From Dugong dugon (taxonomy: Eukaryota; Chordata; Mammalia; Sirenia; Dugongidae): DNA of 64,000 bases. The stretch spans positions 18,904,501 to 18,968,500 of the forward strand of contig CM057469.1 in NCBI GenBank assembly GCA_030035585.1, written 5' to 3'. Below are positions 22,017 to 31,510 of the stretch, piece by piece. Below the pieces are notes generated by a model. That model saw only the letters and a list, made by a program, of their open reading frames with translations. It did no database searches and had not been told where the DNA came from. The position numbers were made by a program, and so were the translations under genes. Each line of letters opens with the position of its first letter. Position 1 is the stretch's first letter.

Positions 22017-22371
22017 AGACATATGTCTCACATTGCATTTATTCATCTGTTTACACTTGGATTGTTGCTACCTTTTGGCTGTTGTGAATAGTACTACAAT
22101 AAATGTACAAGTATCTGAGTCCCTGCTTTTAAGTCTTTTAAGCATATACCCAGGAGTGGAATTGATAGGTCATATGGTTAATTCTATGTTTAACTTTTTG
22201 AGAAACTGTTTTCCACAGTGGCTGCATCATTTTACGTTCTCACCAGCGATGGATGAGGGTTTCAATTTCTCCACATCCTCATCAGCACTTGTTTTCCCAT
22301 TTTTCTGATAATAGCCATCCTAGTGGATGTGAAGTGGTATTATGGTTTTGATTAATATTACCGTAATGATG

Positions 22372-22613
22372 TACTTTGGACATGTTATCAGGAGGGAACA
22401 GTCCCTGAAGAAGGATATTATACTTGGTAAAGTAGAGGGTCAGGGAAAGAGAGGAAGACTCTCAACGAGATGGATTGACACAGTGGCTGCAACAGTGGGC
22501 TAAAGCATAGCAAAGATTGTGAGGATGGTGCAGGACCAGGTAATGTTTCATTCTGTTGTACATAGAGGGTCACTATGAGTCGGAACCAACTCCATGACAC
22601 CTAACAACAACAA
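22372..22613 (+). mobile_element. RTE-type LINE 3' end
   Basis: The frame from about 22378 reads like the C-terminus of an RTE reverse transcriptase (FGHVIRREQSLKK, then GKVEG...GKRGR and RWIDTVAA). It ends 'gggtcactatgagtcggaac' plus (CAA)n, the same tail as the AfroSINEs. It is 5'-truncated and non-functional, and it splits an older L1. Confidence 0.85.
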
Positions 22614-22703
22614 CAATGACTAATGACATGGAGCATCTTTTCATGTGCTTATTGGCCATTTGTATATGTTCTCTGGTGAAATGTCTGTTCAAGTCCTTTG
22701 CCC

Positions 22704-23390
22704 TTTTTTTTAGTTTTGTTTTGTTTTTAACATTTTATTGTGCTTTAGGTGAAAGTTTACACAGCAAATTAGTTTTCCATTCCATAATTTATACACAAAT
22801 TGTTCCGGGACAGTGGTTGCAGTCCCCACAATGTGTCAGCACTCTTCCCCAATTCTACTCTGGGTTCCCCATTTCCCTTCATCCTGTTTCCCTGCCTCTC
22901 CCTACCTTCTCATCTTTGCTGTTGGGCATATGTTGCCCTTTTGCTCTCATATAGCTGATTGTTTTATGGAGCACATTCCTCAAGGGTGTTATTGTTTATT
23001 TTATAGGCCAGTTATTTATTTGATTGAAGGGTGGCCCTTGGGAGTGGTTTCAGTTCCAAGTCTGAAGGGTGTCTTAGGGCAATAATCTCAGGGATTCCTC
23101 CAGTATCTATCAAACCAGTAAGTCTGGTCTTTTTTAATGAAAATTTGTCCTACGTTTTTCACCCATTCTAACCGGGACCTTGTACTGAGCTCCTGGTCAG
23201 AGCGATCGGTGGTGGTAGCCAGGCACCATGTAGTTCTTTTGGTCTCAGGCTAGAGGAGGCTGTAGTTCATGAGGGCAAAATTAGTCCGTTGGATTAATTG
23301 CTTCCTTGAGTCTTTGATTTTCTTACTCTCCCTTGCTCCAGTGGGAAGAGACCAATAGTTACATCTTAGAAGGCTGCTCACAAGCTTTTA
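22704..23390 (-). mobile_element. L1 3'UTR insertion in old L1, with TSD
   Basis: The complement of the L1 3' terminus is on the left ('tttattgtgctttaggtgaaagtttacac') and older UTR on the right ('cattctaaccgggaccttg', 'ggattaattgcttccttgag'). It is flanked by cctttgccc at 22695-22703 and 23391-23399. Confidence 0.9.
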
Positions 23391-23905
23391 CCTTTGCCCG
23401 TTTTTAAATTGGGTTGTTTGTCTTTGTTGTCGAGCTGTAGGAGTCCTTTATATATTCTGGATATAAAACCCTTATTTTATCCCATTCTGTAGGTTGTCTC
23501 TTCACTTTGTTCATAAAGCCCTTTGATGCACAAAAGTTTTTCATTTCGATGAAGTTTAATTCATCCATTTTGTCTTTTGATGCTCATGCTTTTGGCATCA
23601 TATCTAAGAATCCATGGTCAAAAGCTAAGTCCCAAAGCATTACCCCTATGTTTTTTTTCTAGGAGTTTTGCATCTTGTAATTAAGTTATTGATCTATTTT
23701 GAGTTAATTTTTATATATAGCATGATGTATGGGTCCAATGTCATTCATTTGCTTGCGGAAATCCAGTTGTCCCAGAACCATTTACTGAAAAAATTCTTCT
23801 TTACCCATTGAATGGACTTAGCACCCTTGCTGAAAATCAATTGACCATAGACGTATAGGTTTATTCAGTTCTATCCGTTGGTCTGTATGTCTGTCATTTA
23901 TACTG

Positions 23906-25834
23906 CTTCTTTATAAATGTGAGATATCATTGTTAATATCCAATTTAGTAACCCGAGTATTTAGAGAAGAATACAAGGGCAAAACTTCTCCACAGGAATT
24001 ATTTGCCATCTCCCTACCCACCCCCACCCCCCTTTTTTTTGTTTTTATTGCTTCAAAGCTCAAGCAAAGCAATTGACAAAGCCTCTTAGTGACTTTTAGG
24101 GAAAGAAATAATGACATCTACTTTGTCTTTATCTGGTCAGACAAAGAGTTATATAAAAGGCGTGGATACTGGCTTTTGGATCACAGGAGAGGAGGTGAAA
24201 CACCCTTCTATCTTGATCCAGTGGTCTGCTCACCTTCTTACTTCTCTTTTGTTCCTGCCTTCCTGCAGCCTGTCAGTAATGCCAGTAATGCGGGAGAATT
24301 GTGTTAAATTCCTGACCCTGGACAAGAGCTTTTGAAGTTCCAGAGATCATTGGGCTTTTCAGAGATACCCAGAGCAGGGAGCTGGGACTGCAGCACTCGG
24401 GGGCTGCTTAGAAGTAAATCTTATGTTTAACCACAACTTTTAATGCATTTGGAAAAATCACACTCCCAACCCCGTTTCTCTTAAATACACACGTTGACAC
24501 ACCAAGTCAGTGTTTACTTCATTACTTAAACATTTCCTGTCCTAGGCAGCACTTTTCAGGGACACTCATTGCTAAGCAACTTTTGGTGAGTCTCTGCTCT
24601 TCATTCATTGAAGATAAGACCTTAAATGTGCAGGGTGGTCCCTCCCTGATCCAGAGAGTCAATAAATGTTTATGACTGTTCACGTAACCTCCTCCCTGTC
24701 AAATGTGAAAATAGGGGAAAATGTGGAATTATGCTAGTAATTGACGTAGGAATGTTTTATTGGTTCCAGCTCCAGAAATATCTTTGATAATTATATTTCA
24801 TTTATGTTAACATTTATTTTGGGAGATAATGCTGTATACAAGAACGTATAAATGTTCTTAGGAGGTAAATGGGCCCAGGATTGAACCGGTCCGTTACTCA
24901 TTAGATCTATGACTTTGGGCATGTTACTTCTTCTCTAGAACCTCAGTTTCGTCATCTGTAAAAATGAAGATAAGGAGAATCCTGCCAGGATATTGTCCAA
25001 CAAGGATCGACTAGTTCAGACATGGAAACAACCTATAGTTCTCCCTTGACTTCTGGCCTGGTTTAAGTTCCTTGTACTATGATCATGTGACCCTCTAATG
25101 CCTCTAGGGCCAATAGTAATAATATTTGGAGCATTTACTATGTTCTAGGAAATATGACAAGCATTTTACATGTATATCTTATTTAATCATCACTGTAATC
25201 CTGTAAGAAAGATACTAATGTGATTCCCATTTTAAAAATGAGGAAGTCAAGAGTTAAACTCTCAAAATTGCTTCTCTGAAAGGAAAAATGGCTTTTCTAC
25301 TGCTGAGCCTCAAGGCCTCCTCTGAGGTCCTGCCTGGATTTTTCGTGTGGTAAGCCCCAGGACTCGGCCTACTGTCCTGCCTCTTGAGGCCTGGCATTAT
25401 TCGTCCACTGAGAGAGGAGGAGGGCTATGAAGGAGTGTGGGACATCTCAGTCTTTCTAGCTTCCGCCTTCCTTGCTGCCCTTGAATATAAACACATAGGC
25501 ATTTTTTTTTAATTTTAAGGATTTTATTGCTGATCTATGGAGAAAGAGATAGGATAATGAAATTAACAAATGGGAATGTTGTAAAGGTTCTAGGATCTTA
25601 ACAGAATTCCTACAGATATGATCCCTGATTCATAAAGGTCTTGACTCTCTGAGATGGTAAGAGGATATGCCTGGCACGCGTGGCTCCTTTGCCACCCTAC
25701 CATGCCACCCTGCTGCCAGTACCAAAGATCAGTTTTCCTTCCCAGAATTCATACATATTAATGGTGGTTCATGAGGCTCTTACATGGGAAAGGAAAAGTA
25801 GCCTGGGGGATAAATAAATAGATATGGTATATAA
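23906..25834. other. Mixed unassigned DNA with MIR and L2-like remnants
   Basis: A MIR (plus, 24870-25015: 'tgactttgggcatgttacttc', 'cctcagtttcgtcatctgtaaaa') and an L2/MIR3-like core (25110-25265: 'catttactatgttctagg', 'cttatttaatcatcactg') are recognisable. The remainder, including frames of about 70 residues near 24.1 kb, shows no recognisable gene. Confidence 0.55.
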
Positions 25835-26426
25835 AACAAACAAACAAACCTGCTGCTGTTGAGTCGTCTCTGGCTCTTAGCTACCCGATAGAACAGAACA
25901 GAACTGCTACATAGGGTTTCCAAGGCTGTAAAAATTTTTTTTAAGCTAGATTCTTTTTCTTTTTTAATTTTTATTGTGCTTTAGGTGAAAGTTCCTAGAG
26001 CAAATTAGTTTCTCATTAAACAATACACATATTGTTTTGTGACATTGGTTGCCAACCCCATGATGTGTCAACACTCTCCCCGTCTCGACCTTGGGTTCCC
26101 CATTTCAATTTGTCCAACTTTCCTGTCCCTTCCTGCCTTCTCATCTTTGATTTTTGGACTGGTGTGCCTGGTTAGTCTCATATACATGGCTGAACTATGT
26201 GTGTTATTGTTTGTTTTATAGGCCTGTCTAATCTTTGGCTAAAGGGTGAACTTCAGGAGTGACTTCAGTGCTGAGTTAAAAGTGTGTCCAGGGGCCATAC
26301 TCTCGGGCCAAGGCTGTAAATCTGGAAGGAGACTGCCACATCTTTCTCCTATGGAGTGCCTGGTGGGTAAACCATCAACCTTTTGCTTAGCAGCCAAGTT
26401 CTTAACCACTGTGCCACCAGGGCTCT
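25835..26426 (-). mobile_element. AfroSINE (long form) split by an L1
   Basis: The SINE tail half is at 25838-25932 and the head half at 26308-26426 ('gccaccagggctct' at the right end). The two halves join perfectly if the L1 piece and one copy of the duplication are removed. Confidence 0.92.
25933..26307 (-). mobile_element. L1 3'UTR inserted into a SINE
   Basis: Complement of the L1 3' terminus ('tttattgtgctttaggtgaaag' ...). The 13-bp duplication ccaaggctgtaaa occurs at 25920-25932 and 26308-26320, so this L1 post-dates the SINE. Confidence 0.93.
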
Positions 26427-26427
26427 G

Positions 26428-26476
<49 letters not shown>

Positions 26477-26481
26477 ATGTG

Positions 26482-26512
<31 letters not shown>
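26427..26512. repeat. (TA)n(GT)n(TA)n microsatellite
   Basis: An alternating purine-pyrimidine tract of about 85 bp, potentially Z-DNA forming. It immediately abuts the SINE head on its left. The overlapping frames (VCVCVC..., YIYMYIY...) are artefacts. Confidence 0.95.
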
Positions 26513-26569
26513 CACATTGTGCTTATTCATCTGTTTACACTGTTTTAACCACTATACTACCAGGGCTCC
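26513..26569 (-). mobile_element. L1 shard plus AfroSINE head shard
   Basis: About 30 bp ('cattgtgcttattcatctg...') match the L1 ORF2 segment seen at 22030-22060. Then 27 bp of SINE head complement ('ttttaaccactatactacca' followed by 'gggctcc'). These are two scraps next to a microsatellite. Confidence 0.6.
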
Positions 26570-27576
26570 TTATATAGTATATAGATGTATGGATTTTTTT
26601 TATTGCTGTAGATAATCAGCAAACAGATACTAAAAAGTAATTTTGTGCTATTACTTTGTATTACAGACAATTCCATTTGTACTCTTAAAACTGAGCAAAA
26701 CAAGAAAGAAAAATAAAAATTTTAGAAAAGGAAAAAAAATAAAGAATTGAACAGAAAATAAGATCCATATTTGCTTCTAACTCTTCCCTTGACTGGTGAC
26801 TTTGGCTGAGTATCTTAACCTCTGTGAAACTCTGGGTTGGATTAGAAAACCTAAGTGCTTTCTAGTTCAAAATTTCAATAATTAATCCCTTGTTTCCCAA
26901 AGTGAGTGGGAGACCATTTTAGGTGGTTGATAATTTTTTTAAAAAATAGTTCTGTTTTTCATTTTAGTGTGTGTTTGAAACTCTAGTATTTCAAACCCAT
27001 TATTTCACAAATATCATTGCTTAGTTAAGATGAGACTGAAAAAACAAGATTAGTCAATCTATGTCAAATTAAAGAAAATGTTGCATATCTAACAGTATAA
27101 GTAGCATGGATATGACAAAAATCAGAAGTAAGGGTAACTAAATAAACTTTGGGAAACACTGGATTAATTAATGTATTAATTCATTAAAGAAGTAGTGTAA
27201 AATGGGCCTATGTCCCAGAACCCTTCTTTTTAATCTATACTCTCTAAATTATTTGGCTCAATTAATGAACAATTACAGGAGGGAGAAAATACAATAATAA
27301 AAGTACTATGTTAGATAAATGCCCAGAGGTTAGGGACCACAGAACAAGAGCAATTAAATCTGATTCCAAAATACTTTCAACATTTCTGAAAATTAGACCA
27401 AGTCTACCGGGCCAATTTGTGAATAAAGAGACAGGCTAATTATACCTGTCTTAAAGTTTTTCAGGTTGTAACAATTTCCTCATATGGCATGTAATTTGAC
27501 ATATTAGCCATAATTTATCCCAGTGTTTGAGTTACTGTAATTCATAGCTCTTTCCTAAGTAAAAATGTTGTCATGT
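26570..27576. other. AT-rich DNA, nothing recognised
   Basis: No gene, RNA or repeat could be assigned. A-rich tracts occur at about 26700-26750. Confidence 0.5.
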
Positions 27577-28087
27577 GTCTCAGTCATCTGGTGATGCTCT
27601 AACAGGAATACCACAAGTGGATGGATTTAGCAAAGAGACGTTTATTCTCTCACAGGCCAGTAGGCTACAAGTCCAAATTCAGGGCTTCAGCTCCAGGGGA
27701 ACGCTTTCGCCATCGGCTCTGGAGGAAGGTCCATGTCATCAGTCTTCTCTTGGTCTAGGAGCTTCTCTGCGCAGGAACCTCAGGTCCAAAGGACATGCTC
27801 TGCTCCCGGCACTGCTTTGTTGTTGGTACAAGGTTCCTGTGTGTCTCTGCTCACTTCTCTCTTTTACATCTCAAAAGAGATTGCATTAAGACACTAATCT
27901 TGTCAACCTCATCAGTATAACCTCATCACAGTGATAGAATTTGCAACACATAAGGAGATCACATATAATCTCATCATAGTGATAGAGTTTACATCACATC
28001 AGATAACACAGTCATACAATACTGGGAATCATGACCCAGCCAAGATGCTACACACATTTTTTGGGGGACACAATTCAATCCATGACA
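27577..28087 (+). mobile_element. LTR-like interspersed repeat
   Basis: Same family as 5044-5471 and 60.4-61.35 kb: it starts near 'ctggtgatgctctaacagga' and ends 'gggggacacaattcaatcc'. An internal ~33-bp motif ('ctcatcacagtgatagaatt' / 'ctcatcatagtgatagagtt') is repeated at about 27912 and 27970. The 104-residue plus and 133-residue minus frames are repeat shadows. Confidence 0.72.
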
Positions 28088-28754
28088 TCGTGATTCTATC
28101 AGCAGCTAACCCTGTTTTCCACGGCACCAACGTAAACTGGCCTTCCACCTGGATAGAAAGTATAAATTTGACCCTCATTTTTACATGAGGTTTGTTTCCC
28201 TCACCTCGGGTATCTGATGCATGTTGCTCTTTCTTTAATACATATGTGGAACATGTAAGACCCAAAAGAGTAATGGACCTTGTCTGTTTTTGTAACCCAT
28301 ATACCTTTGCCCAATGCCTGAAACAAAAACTTGTGGAAGCAAAGATTTGGAGAATTTGATTATGAATAAACCATGGTCCAGTTCTGCTAAAGATGCACTT
28401 TAAAATGTGAGTCATTTGAAAGTTTTTCATCTATTCATTCTTCTGGATTTTCCACGTCTTACCCATATAAGCCAGAAGACAAAGAATTTGGAGCATATGT
28501 CTCAGTTCCCTGCCGCAAGTTCCAAGATAGTGCTCTATGCCCTTAGCCCTTCTAGTGAGTGGACAAAAGGAGCCTCATTTGAACCATTATGTCTGTGGTG
28601 TGCAAAACTGCCACTGAAGATACCTGATATCCCATGCGATATCCTGTATTCAAAGATTCATTTAACAACTTCCTATTTAAGTCTGGATAATCTTCATTGA
28701 TGAAATTTTGTTGTGCTAGTTGTTTTCTGTCATAAAATAAAATATTTTGAGGCA
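28088..28754. other. Unassigned single-copy-looking DNA
   Basis: Frames of 97 (plus) and 67 (minus) residues overlap in this stretch without family resemblance. An AATAAA-like hexamer lies just before the L1 starting at about 28755. Confidence 0.4.
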
Positions 28755-28781
28755 ATGGAAGTCAGAATTAGTGAGGTTGAA

Positions 28782-29387
28782 GATAAAGCACTTGACACCG
28801 ACTTATTTCAGGAAAAATCAAATAAAAGAATTTAAAAAAATGAAGAAACCCTAAGAATTATGTGGGACTCTATCAAGAGAATAACCTATGAGTGACTGGA
28901 GTACCAGAACAGGGAGTGGATAACAGAAAATACAGACAGAATTGTTGAAGATTTGTTGGCAGAAAATTTCCCTTATATCGTGAAAGATGACAGATATCTA
29001 TCCAAGATGCTCATCGAACCCCACATAAGGTAGATCCCAGAAGACAGGCACCAAGACATAATTAAACTTACCAAAACCAAAGATAAAGAGACAATTTTAA
29101 GAGTGGCTAGGGATAAACGAAAAGTCATCTACAAAGGAGAGTCAATAAGACTAAGCTCGGACTGCTCAGCAGAAACCATGCAGGCAAGAAGGCAATGGGA
29201 TGACATATATAAAGCCTTGAAGGAAAAAAATTGCCAGCCAAGAATTATATATCCAGCAAAAGTATCTCTCAAATATGATGGCAAAATTAGGGCATTTCCA
29301 GATAAACAGAAGTTTAGGGAATTTGCAAAAATCAAACCAAAATTACAAGAAATACTAAAGGGAGTCCTCCACTTAGAAAATCAGTAA
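28782..29387 (+). pseudogene. L1 ORF1p C-terminal half
   Basis: From 29103 an intact frame reads MARDKRKVIYKG, IRLSSDCSAETMQARRQW, PRIIYPAKVSL, then FPDKQKFREFA. This is the RNA-binding C-terminal domain of L1 ORF1p, a nucleic-acid chaperone that coats L1 RNA. Upstream, after stops, IMWDSIKR and LLAENFP belong to the RRM-like region. Stops and a missing coiled coil make it a pseudogene. The natural stop follows HLENQ. Confidence 0.9.
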
Positions 29388-29826
29388 CATCAGATAACAA
29401 CCCAAGACTAGACTACAGGACAGAGCAACCAGATATCAACCTATACAGGGAAGTCACAAAAATAAATCAAAGCTAAAACACTGAAAATAGGGAAACAGAG
29501 ATGTCAATATGTAAAAGATGACAACACTAAAACAAAAAAGAGGGACTAAAAAATGTAGACATAGATCTTTCATGTGGAGATGAAGTCAAGGCAACATAAA
29601 GAAGTAAAAGATTGGTTTAAACTTAGAAAAATAGGGGTAAATATTAAGGTAACCACAAAGGAAACTAACAAGCCTACACATCAAAATAAAAAACAGAAAC
29701 ACTCAGGAAATACAAAATCAACAACAATGAAAAAGATGAAAAGAAAATACAAAAAGAAAAATGACTCAACACGGAAAATGAAGTGGAAAAAAGAAACTAA
29801 CAACAACACAAAAGAAAGACATCAAA
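29388..29826 (+). other. L1 inter-ORF spacer, unusually long
   Basis: About 440 bp of A-rich sequence separates the ORF1 stop from the ORF2 start. Human and mouse L1 have well under 100 bp here. The 113-residue frame in it is lysine/asparagine-rich because of base composition. It could be ancestral to this lineage or contain an old insertion. Confidence 0.65.
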
Positions 29827-30117
29827 ATGACAGCACGAAACTCATACCTATCAATAATTATGCTGAACGTAAATGGACTCAATGCACCAATAAAGAGAGT
29901 GGCAGAATGGATTAAAAAACACACTCCTTCCATATGCTGCCTAAAAGAGACACACCTTAGACATAAAGACACAAACAAACTAAAATTCAAAGGATGGAAA
30001 AAAATATATCAAGCAAACAACAATAAAAAAAAGAGCAGGAGTGGCAATTCTAATCTCTGATAAAACAGACTCTAAAGTAAAAGGAAGGACACTATATAAT
30101 GATTAAAGGGCAAATAT
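29827..30117 (+). pseudogene. L1 ORF2p endonuclease N-terminus
   Basis: The frame starts MTARNSYLSIIMLNVNGLNA, followed by PIKRVAEWI and CCLKETHLRHKDT. The LNVNGLNA asparagine and the KETHL glutamate are conserved active-site positions of the APE-type endonuclease. A frameshift after SGNSNL and the internal deletion end it at about 95 residues, so the catalytic histidine/aspartate region is absent. Confidence 0.92.
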
Positions 30118-30480
30118 ACCAGGAGGCACTTATACACTGTTGGTGGGAATGTAAAATGGTACAACCACTTTGGAAATCGATTTGGTGCTTCCTTAAAAAG
30201 CTAGAAATTAGAAGTACTATACGATCCAGCGATCCCACTCCTTGGAATATATATGCTAGAGAAATGAGCCATCACACGAATAGATACATGCACACCCATG
30301 TTCATTGCAGCACTGTTCACAATAGCAAAAAGATGGAAACAACCTAGATGCCCATTAACAGAGAAATGGATAAACAAATTATGGTATATTCATACAATGG
30401 AATACTACACAACGATAAAGAACAACGATGAATCCGTAAAACATAATATGGAGGAATCTGGAAGGCATTATGCTGAGTGA
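30118..30480 (+). pseudogene. L1 ORF2p C-terminus after deletion
   Basis: Sequence resumes at CWWECKMVQPLWKS and continues in shifted frames with FIAALFTIAKRWKQP and LWYIHTMEYYTTIKN. This is the cysteine-containing C-terminal region of ORF2p. At least two frameshifts are visible between 30120 and 30480. Confidence 0.9.
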
Positions 30481-31510
30481 ATTTAGTCAGTCACCAAAGG
30501 ACAAATATTGTACAAGACCACTATTATAAGAACTCAAGAAAAGGTTTAAACACAGAAGAAAACATTCTTTAATGGTAGGGAGGGAGAGGACTATTCACTA
30601 ACTAGATAGTAGTTAAGAATTATCTTAGGTGAAGGGAAGGACAACATACTACAGGGGAAGTCAGCACAACTTTACTAAACCAAAAGCTAAGAAGTTTCCT
30701 GAATACAACCAAACACTTTGAGGGACAGAGTAGCAGGAGTGGAGGTCTGGGGACCATGGTTTCAGGGAATACCTAGGTCAACTGGCATAACAAAGTTTAT
30801 TAAGAGAATGTTCTGCATCCACTTTGGTGAGTGGTGTCTGGGGTCTTAAAAGCTAGCAAGCGGCCATCTAAGATGCATCAATTGGTCCCAACCCACTTGG
30901 AGCAAAGGAGAATGAAGAACACCAAAGACATGAGGAAAATATTAGCCCAAGAGACAGAAAGGGCCACATAAACCAGAGACTCCATCAGCCTGAGACCAGA
31001 AGAACTAGATGGTGCCTAGCTACCACCAGTGACTGCCCTGACAGGGAATACAACAGAGAGTCCCTGATAGAGCAGAAGAAAAATGGGTTGCAGAACTCAA
31101 ATTCTAGTAAAAAGACCAGACTTAATGGTTTGACTGAGACTGGAGGGACCCCAGAAGACATGGCCCCCAGACTCTCTGCTAGCCCAAAACTAAAACCATT
31201 CCCGAAGCCAAATTCTTCAGACAAAGATTGGACTGGACTGTGGGACATTAAATGATACTCCTGAGGAATGTGCTTCTTGGCTAAGTAGATACATGAGACT
31301 AAATGGGCAGCTCCTGTCCAGAGGCGAGATGAAAAGGCAGAGAGGGTCAGGAGATGGTTGAATGGCCATGGGAAATCTTAGGTGGAAAGGAGGAGTGTGC
31401 TGTCATGGTACAGGGAGAGCAACTAGGGTCACCTAATATGTGTATAGATTTTTGTGTGAGAAACTGACTTGAATTGTCAACTTTCACTTAAAGCACAATA
31501 AATAAAATAT
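30481..31510 (+). mobile_element. Reference-quality L1 3'UTR
   Basis: The longest contiguous example in the window: 'ctaagaagtttcctgaatac', 'ggtcttaaaagctagcaagcg', 'gtgcctagctaccaccagtg', 'aactcaaattctagtaaaaag', then 'aaagcacaataaataaaat'. Because it is joined directly to ORF2, it proves that the many UTR-only copies in the window are L1 ends. Confidence 0.9.

Larger units (their letters stand above)
21690..23905 (-). pseudogene. Old L1 ORF2 relic, interrupted three times
   Basis: Minus-strand L1 ORF2 sequence occurs in blocks 21690-21850, 22020-22370, 22615-22703 and 23400-23905. Examples on the plus strand are 'ctcagcataatgttttcaagg', 'cagtggctgcatcatttta', 'ctttgatgcacaaaagtttttc' and 'cctttactgaaaaaattc'-like motifs. 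It is interrupted by a SINE, an RTE piece and an L1 3'UTR. No long in-frame segment survives. Confidence 0.85.
28755..31510 (+). mobile_element. Internally deleted L1 (ORF1 end - ORF2 start - deletion - ORF2 end - 3'UTR)
   Basis: A single-orientation L1 of about 2.75 kb that starts within ORF1 and keeps the inter-ORF spacer, the endonuclease start, the ORF2 end and an almost complete 3'UTR ending 'aaagcacaataaataaaat'. About 3 kb of ORF2, including all reverse-transcriptase core motifs, is missing at a junction near 30118. The relic cannot mobilise itself. Whether the deletion arose during insertion or afterwards is not decidable here. Confidence 0.88.

Noticed and set aside
24089-24335. Two overlapping plus-strand frames around 72-74 residues preceded by a pyrimidine-rich tract
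   Set aside because: The potential acceptor lies inside the frame, the frames differ only by phase, and no family resemblance is seen.
28029-28430. 133-residue minus-strand frame
   Set aside because: Half of it lies in the end of an LTR-like repeat shared with two other loci; composition and lack of splice signals argue for chance.
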